From an uncultured Lachnospiraceae bacterium (GTDB taxonomy: Bacteria; Bacillota; Clostridia; Lachnospirales; Lachnospiraceae): a stretch of DNA of 64,000 bases. Under the pieces are notes generated by a model. It was not told where the DNA came from. It was given only the letters and a program-made list of their open reading frames with translations, and searched no databases. The stretch spans positions 1 through 64,000 of the forward strand of contig CAMNFR010000005.1 in the NCBI GenBank assembly GCA_946537305.1, read 5' to 3'. Positions 46,674-56,913 of the stretch are shown here, in pieces (within the stretch, counting starts at the first letter, position 1; each line of letters opens with the position of its first letter). Both the position numbers and the translations under genes were made by a program.

Positions 46674-49316
46674 TTACTTCAGCTGTCCGGCAAGGATTTC
46701 TTCTGCCAGCATGAGCGCTGCAGGAATTCCTGCAGGGTTCTTGCCGCCGGCCTGTGCCATATTGGGACGTCCGCCGCCGCCGCCGCCGACCTCTTTGGCG
46801 ATGGCCTTGATCAGATTTCCCGCATGAGCACCTGCCTTCTGCGCGCCATCCGAAGCGCTGACGACCAGGCTCACCTTACCGTCCGCGGCAGAGGCCAGGA
46901 CCAATACTCCATCTCCTAGCTTATCCCTCAGCTGATCGCCAAGATTACGCAGACCGTTCATGTCCAGACCATCCACGGATGTGGCGAGCAGACGCACGCC
47001 CTTCACCTCTTTGACCTGATCCATGACATCGCCCATAGAAGCCTTTGCCAGCTTGTCCTTCAGCTTTTCGTTTTCGGCACGGGCGGCCTTTACATCCTCC
47101 TCCAGCTGGGTTATGCGCTGTACCAGGCTGGCAGGCGTCGTCTTGGCGGCGGCTGCAGCATTGCGGAGCATGGTCTCCACAGAAGCGTAATAATCCAGCA
47201 GGTTTGCGGAGGTAAGGGCTTCGATACGCCGTACGCCGGCAGCAATGCCGGATTCAGACAGGATCTTAAAGCAGTTAATATCTGCTGTATTCTTTACATG
47301 GGTGCCGCCGCAAAGCTCCGTGGAGGTTCCCATGGTGACTACGCGGACCTCATCCCCGTACTTTTCGCCGAACAGAGCCATGGCGCCGGTCTTTTGCGCC
47401 TCCTCCAGGGACATGACCTTTGTCTCCACCGGATAAGACGCACGGATCATTTCATTCACCTTGGCTTCCACGTCCGCAATTTCCTGCGCCGTCATGGCCT
47501 GGAAATGGCTGAAGTCAAAGCGGAGGGTATGCTCATCGTTATAGGAACCGGCCTGGGCCACATGGCTTCCCAGCACCTCCTGCAATGCCTTCTGCAGCAG
47601 ATGCGTGGCGCTGTGGTTCTTGCAGGTGGCAGCGCGTCTCTCATGGTCGATGGTCAGCGTAACACTGTCTCCAGTACGGAACACGCCACTCTCTACCACG
47701 CCCACGTGGCCGACCTTACCGCCTTTTAAGTTCAGCACGTCACGCACCGCAAAGCGGGAGCCATCAGCCAGCGTGATCATACCGGCATCGCAGTTCTGTC
47801 CGCCCTTGGTGGCATAAAAAGGTGTGATATCCGTAAGGATGGTGCCTTCCTGCCCGTCCGTCAGGGCTTCAACGATCTCATCGGCAGTCGTCAGTACCTG
47901 AATGGTGCCTTGGCAGCTCTCTTTTTCATAGCCAACGAATTCTGTGGTCAGCTCCGCGTCGATCTGCGCGTAGATGTTTTCTTCCTCGCCCATATAGTTG
48001 GTACCCTTGCGGGCAGAACGGGCCATTTCCTTCTGATGTTCCATAGCGGCGGCGAAGGTCTCCTCATCTACCGTCATATCCTTCTCCGCCAGGATCTCTT
48101 TCGTCAGATCCAGCGGGAAGCCGAAGGTATCATACAGCTTAAAGGCATCATCGCCGGAAAGTTCCTTTTTGCCTTCCGCCAGGGCAGCCTGAGTCATCTC
48201 ATCCAGCTTGGCCAGACCGGAGTCGATCAGTCTTGCGAATTTTTCTTCTTCCTGACCGATGACCTTGGTAATAAATTCCTGTCTGGTCTCCAGTTCCGGA
48301 TAACCATCCTTGGAAAGCTCAATGACCTTCAGGGACAGTTTTGTCAGGAAGCCATCCTCAATGCCGAGCATGCGTCCGTGGCGGGCGGCGCGGCGAAGCA
48401 GGCGGCGCAGCACATAACCACGGCCTTCGTTGCTGGGCAGGATACCGTCAGAGACCATGAACGTAACGGAACGAATATGGTCGACGATCACGCGGACAGA
48501 AATGTCCTTCTTCGGGTCTGTCTCATAGGCGTAATCCTGTGCCATATGGCAGACCTCATCCAGCAGGGCCTTAAAGGTATCAATGGAGAACACCGTATCT
48601 ACATCCTGAACGACCACGGCCAGACGCTCCAGGCCCATGCCGGTGTCGATGTTCTTATTTTCCAGTTCGACATAATTTCCTTTGCCGTCACCGTCGAACT
48701 GTGTGAACACGTTGTTCCAGATTTCCATATAGCGGTCGCAGTCGCAGCCCACGGTGCAGGTAGGCTTGCCGCAGCCATATTTTTCTCCGCGGTCATAATA
48801 GATCTCGGAACAGGGACCGCAGGGACCGGAGCCGTGCTCCCAGAAATTATCTTCTTTGCCAAAGCGGAAAATGCGGTCCGCAGGAATCCCCATCTTCTTG
48901 TTCCAGATCTCAAAAGCTTCGTCATCGTCCTGATAGATGGAAGGATACAGACGGTCAGGGTCCAGTCCAACCACCTCGGTCAGGAATTCCCAGGACCATT
49001 CGATGGCTTCATTCTTAAAATAGTCTCCAAAGGAGAAGTTGCCCAGCATCTCAAAGAAGGTCAGATGACGGGCGGTAATTCCCACGTTTTCGATATCGCC
49101 GGTGCGGATGCACTTCTGACAGGTAGCCATGCGGCGGCGGGGCGGCACTTCCTGGCCCGTGAAATAGGGCTTTAAGGGCGCCATGCCTGCCGGGATCAGC
49201 AGAACGGAATTATCGTTGTGGGGAATGAGGGAATAGCTGTTCTTGCACAGATGGCCCTTGCTCTCAAAGAAATCCAGGAACATCTGGCGCAGCTCGTTGA
49301 CACCATACTTTTTCAC
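46674..49316 (-). CDS. alaS: Alanine-tRNA ligase
   Basis: KKYGVNELRQMFLDFFESKGH; GTG start at 49316 preceded by GGAGGT with 7-nt spacing. Confidence 0.96.
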   Translation of the reverse strand: MKKYGVNELRQMFLDFFESKGHLCKNSYSLIPHNDNSVLLIPAGMAPLKPYFTGQEVPPRRRMATCQKCIRTGDIENVGITARHLTFFEMLGNFSFGDYFKNEAIEWSWEFLTEVVGLDPDRLYPSIYQDDDEAFEIWNKKMGIPADRIFRFGKEDNFWEHGSGPCGPCSEIYYDRGEKYGCGKPTCTVGCDCDRYMEIWNNVFTQFDGDGKGNYVELENKNIDTGMGLERLAVVVQDVDTVFSIDTFKALLDEVCHMAQDYAYETDPKKDISVRVIVDHIRSVTFMVSDGILPSNEGRGYVLRRLLRRAARHGRMLGIEDGFLTKLSLKVIELSKDGYPELETRQEFITKVIGQEEEKFARLIDSGLAKLDEMTQAALAEGKKELSGDDAFKLYDTFGFPLDLTKEILAEKDMTVDEETFAAAMEHQKEMARSARKGTNYMGEEENIYAQIDAELTTEFVGYEKESCQGTIQVLTTADEIVEALTDGQEGTILTDITPFYATKGGQNCDAGMITLADGSRFAVRDVLNLKGGKVGHVGVVESGVFRTGDSVTLTIDHERRAATCKNHSATHLLQKALQEVLGSHVAQAGSYNDEHTLRFDFSHFQAMTAQEIADVEAKVNEMIRASYPVETKVMSLEEAQKTGAMALFGEKYGDEVRVVTMGTSTELCGGTHVKNTADINCFKILSESGIAAGVRRIEALTSANLLDYYASVETMLRNAAAAAKTTPASLVQRITQLEEDVKAARAENEKLKDKLAKASMGDVMDQVKEVKGVRLLATSVDGLDMNGLRNLGDQLRDKLGDGVLVLASAADGKVSLVVSASDGAQKAGAHAGNLIKAIAKEVGGGGGGRPNMAQAGGKNPAGIPAALMLAEEILAGQLK

Positions 49317-49398
49317 TACAGTTACCTCCAAATCGTGTTGTCTTTGCAATTTATTTTTTCGGCAGCGGTAAATATACGTCCGCTCCGATGAAATGGCT

Positions 49399-49890
49399 TC
49401 AGTGTTTCAGGCTCTCCATATAGACAGTATCCTCCGGAAGGTCATCCATAAGCGCGGCGGCACAGGCCAGGCTGTCGCAGCGTTCGTTTTCGGGATGTCC
49501 TGCATGCCCTTTTACCCAGGTCCAGGTGATACGATGCGGGGCCGCTGCGGCCAGGAGACGCTGCCAGAGATCAATATTCTTCACTTCATTGGGCTTTCCG
49601 CGGCGGAAATCGCTCTTCAGCCAGCCGTCGATCCAATGTTGATTAAATGCATTGATCACATAGGCGGAATCCGATACCATGACCACTTCACAGGGCCGGT
49701 TCAGCGCTTCCAGTCCCTTGATCGCGCCCATCAGCTCCATTCGGTTGTTGGTGGTCCGCCGGAAGCCTCCGGATAGCTCCTTTTCATGAAGGACGCCTTT
49801 GGGATCCGTATACTGGATCACCGTGCCGTAACCGCCGGGGCCTTCAGGATTGCCCTTAGCCGCCCCGTCGGAAAAGATCTTGACCTGCAT
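49399..49890 (-). CDS. rnhA: Ribonuclease HI
   Basis: IFSDGAAKGNPEGPGGYGTVI, TNNRMELMGAI, WTWVKGHAGHPENERCDSLA. Confidence 0.94.
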   Translation of the reverse strand: MQVKIFSDGAAKGNPEGPGGYGTVIQYTDPKGVLHEKELSGGFRRTTNNRMELMGAIKGLEALNRPCEVVMVSDSAYVINAFNQHWIDGWLKSDFRRGKPNEVKNIDLWQRLLAAAAPHRITWTWVKGHAGHPENERCDSLACAAALMDDLPEDTVYMESLKH

Positions 49891-50597
49891 CAGTTCAGCG
49901 CCGCCTCCAGCGCCACCTCCATCATCTCACGGAAGGAGGTCTGGCGGTCTTCGGGACTCAGGGCTTCTCCTGTGTAGATATGATCGGAAATCGTGAACAT
50001 CCCAAGCGCATGCTTTCCGGCATGAGCCGCGATCATATAGAGCGCAGCCGACTCCATCTCCACACAGAGCACGCCCATGCGCTTCCAGGCATCGTTGAAA
50101 CCGGGGTCATCATTATAGAAAACATCCGAGGAAAGGATGTTCCCTACCTTAAGACTGATGCCTTTTTTCTCAGCGATTTCCGCCACGCGGCGAAGCAGTG
50201 TGAAATCCGCCACCGGCGCAAAGGTACCGGGCAGGCGGTACTGGGAAGCAAAATTCGAATTGGTACAGGCGCCGATGCCTGCCACGACATCCCGCAGCTT
50301 TACGGAATCGCTTAAGCCTCCGGCGGAACCGATGCGGATAATGGTATCTACATCGTAAAAATGATAGAGCTCATACGCATAGATCCCGATGGACGGAATG
50401 CCCATGCCGCTTCCCATCACGGAAACAGGCTTTCCTTTGTACTCACCGGTGAACCCCAGCATGTTGCGGACAGTATTAAAGCACTTGACATTGGTCAGAT
50501 ACGTCTCTGCAATATATTTCGCGCGCAGAGGATCTCCCGGCATCAGAACGGTGCGGGCGATATCTCCCGGCTTTGCGGTATTATGGGGTGTGGACAT
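49890..50597 (-). CDS. deoD: Purine-nucleoside phosphorylase DeoD type
   Basis: MPGDPLRAKYIAETYL, MGIPSIGIYAYELYHFYDVDTIIRIGSAGG. Confidence 0.96.
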   Translation of the reverse strand: MSTPHNTAKPGDIARTVLMPGDPLRAKYIAETYLTNVKCFNTVRNMLGFTGEYKGKPVSVMGSGMGIPSIGIYAYELYHFYDVDTIIRIGSAGGLSDSVKLRDVVAGIGACTNSNFASQYRLPGTFAPVADFTLLRRVAEIAEKKGISLKVGNILSSDVFYNDDPGFNDAWKRMGVLCVEMESAALYMIAAHAGKHALGMFTISDHIYTGEALSPEDRQTSFREMMEVALEAALN

Positions 50598-50609
50598 CGT
50601 ATCTCCTCC

Positions 50610-51620
50610 TTATTCCCACGGAAGCAGCGGATTTTCTACGGTCTTATCTCGCAGAAGCAGCTTGTTGACAGCATCTTTGGCAGGCAGATCTGCGAACAGT
50701 ACCTGATAGATTGCCTCAGTGATCGGCATATTGACACCGTATTTGAGCGCCAGCGCGCGGGCGGCCTTCGTGGAATAAACACCCTCGACCACCTGGTTGA
50801 CCTCTTCCATTGCCTGCTGCATGGTACGTCCCTGACCGATCAGGATACCGGCTCTGCGGTTGCGGCTGTGCATGCTGGCGCAGGTAACGATTAGATCGCC
50901 GATGCCGGAAAGGCCGTACAGTGTCTCGGAACGGGCTCCCATGGCCAGTCCCAGGCGGGCGATCTCCGCCATGCCGCGCGTGATGAGCGCCGCCTTGGTA
51001 TTATCGCCATAGCCCAGACCGTCGGCAATGCCGGCTGCCAGGGCTATAACATTCTTCAGAGCTCCGCCCAGCTCGATGCCCAGGATATCCGGGCTGATAT
51101 AGACGCGGAAGACCGGGCTCATGAAGATCTCCTGCAGCCATTCCGCCGTTTCCTTCTTCTCTGCAGCAATGACTACAGAGGTAGGAATGCCGCGGCTGAC
51201 CTCCTCCGCATGGCTGGGACCGGAAAGAACGGCCACCACCGCCTGCGGGATCTCCTCGGAGATCTGCTGTGTCAGAACGGCCAGGGTCTCCTCTTCGATT
51301 CCCTTGGCGACATTGACGATTACCTGACCCTCCCGGATATAGGGGCTGACCAGCTTTGCCGTGCGGCGGGTGAACACCGACGCCACAGCCATCACGATCA
51401 GTTCCGGCTCCCGGGTAGCCTCTTCCAGATCCTTGGTGAATTTCACACTGTCCGGAATCACCGCACCGGGCAGATTCTTATGCGCGCGGGTCGTCTGCAG
51501 CATATCGATCTCCGCAGGTACCGCAGACCAGACTGTAACTTCATTCCCGTTGTTTGCCAGCAGAATAGCCAGTCCCATGCCCCAGGTACCGGCGCCCATT
51601 ACCGTAATTTTCATAAGCAT
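50610..51620 (-). CDS. gpsA: Glycerol-3-phosphate dehydrogenase [NAD(P)+]
   Basis: VMGAGTWGMGLAILLANNG, GPSHAEEV, GYGDNTKAALITRGMAE. Confidence 0.95.
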   Translation of the reverse strand: MLMKITVMGAGTWGMGLAILLANNGNEVTVWSAVPAEIDMLQTTRAHKNLPGAVIPDSVKFTKDLEEATREPELIVMAVASVFTRRTAKLVSPYIREGQVIVNVAKGIEEETLAVLTQQISEEIPQAVVAVLSGPSHAEEVSRGIPTSVVIAAEKKETAEWLQEIFMSPVFRVYISPDILGIELGGALKNVIALAAGIADGLGYGDNTKAALITRGMAEIARLGLAMGARSETLYGLSGIGDLIVTCASMHSRNRRAGILIGQGRTMQQAMEEVNQVVEGVYSTKAARALALKYGVNMPITEAIYQVLFADLPAKDAVNKLLLRDKTVENPLLPWE

Positions 51621-51624
51621 CCCC

Positions 51625-52260
51625 CTAAAACAATTTATTTTCTGTTCCTGCCATCAGTCTGCCGATATTTGTGCGATGTCTCCAGATGGCCATTGCCGCC
51701 CAGAAGGCGACGACCACACAGGATTCAACAAAATACGGGCTTCCGCTGATGGCAAGGTGCCCGGTCGCCCCCATGGCCGTCCACATAACAAAGAATGCGA
51801 TGACCACCAGGATCGACCCCAGAGATACATAGCGGGAAAGGATAACCGTTCCCAGAAAAATGATCAGACACACCAGAAGGATCCATTTATCCATGGCCAC
51901 GATCAATGCCGCCGTACAGGCAATCCCCTTGCCGCCCTTAAAATTCAGATAGAAAGGGAAATTGTGTCCCAGTACAGTACCGATTCCCGTATAGAGAGCC
52001 AGCAGCTCTCCCCGGGCATCATGCATGACCCCGCCGTTGAACAGGAAAATGGTCAGGGCCATAGCCAACCACAGCTTCAGCAGATCCCCCAGAAAGACAA
52101 TGGCTCCGGCCTTTTTCCCCATCACACGCAGCGCGTTCGTGGTGCCGGAATTGCCGCTTCCCTTCTGGCGGATATCCACCCCGTTCATTTTCCCGTACAG
52201 ATATCCCGTCTGGAAAAGTCCGAAAACATATCCGATCAGAATACACCAGATCCTTACCAT
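51625..52260 (-). CDS. plsY: Glycerol-3-phosphate acyltransferase PlsY
   Basis: GSGNSGTTNALRVMGKKAG, GHNFPFYLNFKGGKGIA. Confidence 0.94.
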   Translation of the reverse strand: MVRIWCILIGYVFGLFQTGYLYGKMNGVDIRQKGSGNSGTTNALRVMGKKAGAIVFLGDLLKLWLAMALTIFLFNGGVMHDARGELLALYTGIGTVLGHNFPFYLNFKGGKGIACTAALIVAMDKWILLVCLIIFLGTVILSRYVSLGSILVVIAFFVMWTAMGATGHLAISGSPYFVESCVVVAFWAAMAIWRHRTNIGRLMAGTENKLF

Positions 52261-52265
52261 AAAAA

Positions 52266-53591
52266 TCAGTCCTTTTCTTTCCGTTCCCGGATCAGGAAGC
52301 GAAGCGCCGTCCCCCGGAAGCCGAAGGCCTGACGAATACGGTTTTCCAGATAGCGGGTATAGGAAAAGTGCATCAGCTGTTTATCGTTTACAAAGACCAC
52401 AAATGTGGGCGGCTTGACGGAAACCTGAGTAATATAGTACAGTCTCAGTCGTTTGCCCTTATCCGACGGCGGCTGCTGCAGTGCTACCGCCTCCGCCATG
52501 ATTTCATTCAGCACACCGGTAGCGACACGCAGGTTGGAATTTTCCAGGATCACATCAATATATTCAAACAGCTTGCCCACGCGCTGTCCCGTCTCTACAG
52601 AAATGAACAGGATCTCCGCATACGAAAGGAAGGATAAGGTCTGACGGATCTTTTCCGTAAATTCCTTCATGGTCTTGTCGGTCTTTTCGATCAGATCCCA
52701 TTTATTTACCACGATCAGGATTCCCTTGCCCCGGTCATGGGCAATACCCGCGATCTTTGCATCCTGTTCCGAGATCCCTTCAGAGGCATCGATCACCAGC
52801 AGCACAACGTCGGCGCGCTCCACAGCGCTGACCGCACGGATTATACTGTAATGTTCGATTTCCTCTTTGATCTTATTTTTACGCCGGATGCCGGCCGTAT
52901 CGATCAGCACGTATTCTCGTTTATGATACGTGACCACGGAATCGATGGCATCCCGAGTGGTTCCGGCCACATTAGATACGATGACTCGGTTCTCGCCCAG
53001 CAGCTTATTCACAATGGAGGACTTGCCAACATTGGGCTTTCCTACAATAGCGATCTTGGGGCGCTCATCCTCCGTATCCTCCTGCGGGATCTCCCGAAGA
53101 TGCTCTGCAAGAACATCCAGCATATCACCCAGCCCCAGACGGGAAGCCGCGGAAATCGGAATCGGATCTCCCATGCCCAGATTATAAAATTCATAGACGT
53201 CCGGCATCTGCTTCTGGAAGCTGTCCACCTTGTTGACGACCAGCAGCACCGGCTTCTGCGATCTGCGCAGCATATCCGCTACCTTGGCATCCGCATCTGT
53301 CAGCCCCTGTCTTACATCGGTCATAAACAAAATAACATCCGCTGTCTGAATGGCGATCTCCGCCTGCTCCCGCATCTGGGAAAGGATGACATCCTTTGTA
53401 TCCGGTTCAATACCGCCCGTATCGATCAGCGTAAAGGCGTAATTCAGCCAGGTACAGTCCGCATAGATGCGGTCCCGGGTGACGCCCGGCGTGTCCTGCA
53501 CGATGGAGATCCTCTCCCCCGCCAGTACATTAAAGAGGGTGGATTTCCCCACATTGGGACGCCCCACCACGGCAACGATCGGTTTGCTCAT
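52266..53591 (-). CDS. der: Ribosome biogenesis GTPase Der (EngA)
   Basis: Two G domains [14 protein letters not shown] and [14 protein letters not shown]. Confidence 0.97.
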   Translation of the reverse strand: MSKPIVAVVGRPNVGKSTLFNVLAGERISIVQDTPGVTRDRIYADCTWLNYAFTLIDTGGIEPDTKDVILSQMREQAEIAIQTADVILFMTDVRQGLTDADAKVADMLRRSQKPVLLVVNKVDSFQKQMPDVYEFYNLGMGDPIPISAASRLGLGDMLDVLAEHLREIPQEDTEDERPKIAIVGKPNVGKSSIVNKLLGENRVIVSNVAGTTRDAIDSVVTYHKREYVLIDTAGIRRKNKIKEEIEHYSIIRAVSAVERADVVLLVIDASEGISEQDAKIAGIAHDRGKGILIVVNKWDLIEKTDKTMKEFTEKIRQTLSFLSYAEILFISVETGQRVGKLFEYIDVILENSNLRVATGVLNEIMAEAVALQQPPSDKGKRLRLYYITQVSVKPPTFVVFVNDKQLMHFSYTRYLENRIRQAFGFRGTALRFLIRERKEKD

Positions 53592-53612
53592 ATAGTAAAC
53601 TCCTGTTCTGTA

Positions 53613-54977
53613 TCACGATTCTAATTCATAGCCTGCATAGATGCCAGGGTTCCCGTCATCATCCGCCTCTCCCAGAAACGCTGCCAGTACCGCGTCCCCG
53701 TCCCGCGGGACCACGCGTACCGGGATTCCAAGTTCATCCTCCACACGGCCAACGGTCACATCATCCAGGAAGACGTCCTCCCCGCTGCGCAGCATGTTGC
53801 AGGGAATCAAAAGTTCTGTGCCCAGTGCTTTGCCCGAAAGCTGTGCCAGAAGGTCCTGCCCCGTGACCAGCCCGGAGACGGTAATTTTCTCCCCAAAGAA
53901 ATCATTCCGCACCGGGAAGATGCGCACCTCCACCTGCGGGAATTTTTCCCGCACGGCCTGCGCCAGCTGCTGCATATAAGGTGCCATCAACTCTCCCGTA
54001 GCCACAGAAACGCGGCGCACCCGCCGGTCCCCCACACGTTCCCTCAGTGCCTCCGTAAATTCCGTCAGCAGCAAACGCACGAAGCCGACACCGTTTTCCA
54101 GCTGCAGATAGCCGTCGTAGCGCTCCTCCTCCGGCATTTCCCGCCCTGCGGTGATATAAAACTCATCGCTGGCGTGCACAAAATGCAGACCGAACTGCTT
54201 ATAGCATACACGCTGCCAGGATTCGATCGCATCAATCGTCTCTCCTGCCAGGACCGGCGTTACGGGCGGGATTTCCGCCAGGCCGCGCCGGAACTTTGTC
54301 AGGCCCACCGGCACCACAGAGACGCTTCGCATCACCGGGGCATACTGCATAAGATCACGGATCGTCCTTGTCAGCTCTCCGCCGTCATTATACCCCGGGC
54401 AGAGAACGATCTGCCCATTCATCTCTATATCCGCCTCATACAGGCAGCGGATCTTTTCCAGTGAGCTGCCCGCAAAACGATTATGAAGCATACGGCAGCG
54501 AAGCTCCGGATTGGTGGTGTGCACGGAAATATTGATAGGTCCCAGGCGATATCGGATGATCCGGTCGATATCGGCATCGCTCATATTTGTCAGGGTCACA
54601 TAATTCCCCTGCAGGAAGGACAGCCGGGAATCATCATCCTTAAAATAGAGTGTTTCCCGCATGCCCGGAGGCATCTGATCGATGAAGCAGAAAATACAGG
54701 CATTCCGGCAGGACCGGTATTCGTCCATAATGCCCTGCCCGAAGCGGATGCCCAGATCCTCATCCTCTTCTTTTTCGATTTCCAGCAATACCTCTTCCCC
54801 TGACTTCTCGCGGATCAGCATTTCCAGATAGGTATCCTGACACAGAAAATCGTAATCAAAGATATCCGCCAGTTCCTGTCCGTTGATGGCCAGCAGCACG
54901 TCGCCGGGCGCGACCTCCAGTTCCTCCGCGATCGAGCCCGGAAGGACTTCGGCTATAACATGTTCGTGTTTTTTCAT
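53613..54977 (-). CDS. DUF512/PDZ radical SAM-like protein (COG1625)
   Basis: N-terminal PDZ-like VAPGDVLLAINGQEL, CRNACIFCFIDQMPPGMRETLYFKDDDSRLSF. Confidence 0.9.
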   Translation of the reverse strand: MKKHEHVIAEVLPGSIAEELEVAPGDVLLAINGQELADIFDYDFLCQDTYLEMLIREKSGEEVLLEIEKEEDEDLGIRFGQGIMDEYRSCRNACIFCFIDQMPPGMRETLYFKDDDSRLSFLQGNYVTLTNMSDADIDRIIRYRLGPINISVHTTNPELRCRMLHNRFAGSSLEKIRCLYEADIEMNGQIVLCPGYNDGGELTRTIRDLMQYAPVMRSVSVVPVGLTKFRRGLAEIPPVTPVLAGETIDAIESWQRVCYKQFGLHFVHASDEFYITAGREMPEEERYDGYLQLENGVGFVRLLLTEFTEALRERVGDRRVRRVSVATGELMAPYMQQLAQAVREKFPQVEVRIFPVRNDFFGEKITVSGLVTGQDLLAQLSGKALGTELLIPCNMLRSGEDVFLDDVTVGRVEDELGIPVRVVPRDGDAVLAAFLGEADDDGNPGIYAGYELES

Positions 54978-55064
54978 CGCCCTACCTCCAAGCTCTACTT
55001 AACCCATGTATTGTACCACAAGCTTATCTCTTTTGCAAATAAATATTCTGTCGTCCATTTCTCC

Positions 55065-55093
55065 TTGCCAAGAGACCAAATCCATGTTATGAT
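55065..55093 (+). promoter_or_regulatory. Sigma70-type promoter for prs
   Basis: TTGCCA-17 nt-TATGAT. Confidence 0.7.
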
Positions 55094-55132
55094 GCAAACG
55101 TTCTGAGAATCAGCACCATATCGGAGGATATA

Positions 55133-56320
55133 ATGGCTAAAGACTACACTTTTAAGAACACGATCCCGCTGGCTCCGTTGAAGATCGTTGCCATGGATAA
55201 TTGCAGGGATTTCGGCAAAAAAGTAGATGATTACATCGTCGGTTTCCGCAAACACGACCAGGAAATCCTGAAGGCCCGTGAAGCGAACATTGAATTCCGC
55301 GGCTATGATATGGATTCCTATCTCCTCCCCACCTCCTGTCCCCGTTTCGGGTCCGGCGAAGGCAAGGGCATGATCCACGAAAGCGTGCGAGGTGTTGACC
55401 TGTTTATCATTTCCGACGTCACCAACTACAGCATGACCTTCCCGATGTACGGCCGCGAGCACATGATGTCCCCGGATGATCACTATCAGGATCTGAAGCG
55501 TATCATCGCCACCGCGATGACCACCGCACGGCGCGTTAATGTGATCATGCCTTTCCTGTACGAGAGCCGCCAGCACAAGAGATCCGGCAGAGAATCTCTG
55601 GACTGCGCGATGGCCCTGGAGGAACTGGCCGACATGGGCGTGACCAACATCATCACCTTTGATGCCCACGACCCCCGCGTACAGAACGCCATTCCGCTGC
55701 ACGACTTCGACAGCTTCCCCTGTGTCTATCAGTTCATGAAAGCTCTGCTTTCCAAAGAAAAGAACATCCCCATCAGCAAGGATGAGCTGATGATCATCAG
55801 CCCGGATGAGGGCGCCATGGGCCGTGCCGTCTATCTTGCCAACAACCTGGAAGTAGACATGGGTATGTTCTATAAGCGGCGCGACTATTCCCGTATCGTA
55901 AACGGCAAGAACCCCATCGTTGCACATGAATTCCTGGGTTCGGACGTAGAAGGCAAGACCGTGATCATTGTAGATGACATGATCGCCTCCGGCGATTCCA
56001 TGCTGGACACCTGCAAGGAGCTTCGCCGCCGCAAGGCCAAACGAGTAATCGTCTTCTGTACCTTCGGTCTGTTCACCTCCGGTTTTGAAAACTTTGATCG
56101 CTACTATGAGGCCGGATACTTCGATTATATCGTGACCACCAACCTGAACTACCGCAAGCCCGAGCTGCTGGATCGCCCGTGGTATCTGGAAGCGGACATG
56201 ACCAAATATGTGGCCACCATCATCAACACCCTCAACCATGACGTCTCGCTCAGCGACATCATGAGCCATACCGAGAAGCTGCAGCGGCTCATCAACCGCT
56301 ACAAAAGAGGGGAATTTTAA
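55133..56320 (+). CDS. prs: Ribose-phosphate pyrophosphokinase, long non-canonical type
   Basis: 395 aa; VNVIMPFLYESRQHKRSGRESLDC, TFDAHDP, VIIVDDMIASGDSML PRPP loop. Confidence 0.88.
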   Translation: MAKDYTFKNTIPLAPLKIVAMDNCRDFGKKVDDYIVGFRKHDQEILKAREANIEFRGYDMDSYLLPTSCPRFGSGEGKGMIHESVRGVDLFIISDVTNYSMTFPMYGREHMMSPDDHYQDLKRIIATAMTTARRVNVIMPFLYESRQHKRSGRESLDCAMALEELADMGVTNIITFDAHDPRVQNAIPLHDFDSFPCVYQFMKALLSKEKNIPISKDELMIISPDEGAMGRAVYLANNLEVDMGMFYKRRDYSRIVNGKNPIVAHEFLGSDVEGKTVIIVDDMIASGDSMLDTCKELRRRKAKRVIVFCTFGLFTSGFENFDRYYEAGYFDYIVTTNLNYRKPELLDRPWYLEADMTKYVATIINTLNHDVSLSDIMSHTEKLQRLINRYKRGEF

Positions 56321-56349
56321 CCCAATGCAGAACCATGCGAAACAAAAAA

Positions 56350-56388
56350 GAAACAACCCCTGTGCTTGCACTAAGGGGTTGTTTTTTT
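56350..56388 (+). terminator. Rho-independent terminator for prs
   Basis: AACAACCCCtgtgcttgcactaaGGGGTTGTTTTTTT. Confidence 0.9.
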
Positions 56389-56409
56389 ATGTTTCATATG
56401 GTGAGAATC

Positions 56410-56457
56410 ACCAAAGTCACAGACAAAAGCGCTGAAGGCGCGTCTGTGACTTTTGGT
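56410..56457. repeat. Near-perfect 15-bp-arm inverted repeat between convergent prs and thrE genes
   Basis: ACCAAAGTCACAGAC-aaaagcgctgaaggcgc-GTCTGTGACTTTTGGT, one bulged nt, no T tract. Confidence 0.8.
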
Positions 56458-56469
56458 TCTGCATTATCA

Positions 56470-56913
56470 TCAGATCCTATGTTCTCTGCGATAGCTGCGG
56501 AACAGCATGGGCCCGATCATGGATCCCAGTGCGATACCTAACAGCGCCTGTGCAAGAATGACCAAATGATGCATCATCGCCGGTTGATCCAGCTGGATCA
56601 TTGCCATGATCATTTCGTACAGGACGTCACCGGGGATCAGAAGTACCAGTGCCGGATACAGGAATTTGGCAATGGAAACCTTCTTATGCATACCCACCAA
56701 CTCTGCGTACAGCGTTCCGACAAGCGCCGCTACCATGGTATAAAACAGACGGTTAAACAGCAGCGACTCACAGATGATCAGCACAATGCGGGTGACAACA
56801 CCTGCCAGGCCTGCCCATACCAGTTCTTCCTTTCTGATGCCGAAGCAAATACCAAAGCCAATGGTACACGTAAACGAAAATAAGCACGCCAATAATATTT
56901 CCGTGATCGCCAT
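56470..56913 (-). CDS. Threonine/serine exporter small subunit (ThrE_2-like)
   Basis: 148-aa, 4 TM MAITEILLACLFSFTCTIGFGICFGIRKEELVWAG; 1-nt overlap with next gene. Confidence 0.85.
   Translation of the reverse strand: MAITEILLACLFSFTCTIGFGICFGIRKEELVWAGLAGVVTRIVLIICESLLFNRLFYTMVAALVGTLYAELVGMHKKVSIAKFLYPALVLLIPGDVLYEMIMAMIQLDQPAMMHHLVILAQALLGIALGSMIGPMLFRSYRREHRI

Noticed and set aside
47910-49175. 421-aa plus-strand ORF
   Set aside because: Antisense to alaS.
49317-49398. Possible T-box or leader upstream of alaS
   Set aside because: Only ~80 nt to rnhA, no T-box motif or terminator seen.
54995-56371. 458-aa minus-strand ORF opposite prs
   Set aside because: Shadow ORF; the plus strand encodes a full Prs with promoter, start and terminator, and the antisense translation has no recognisable domains.
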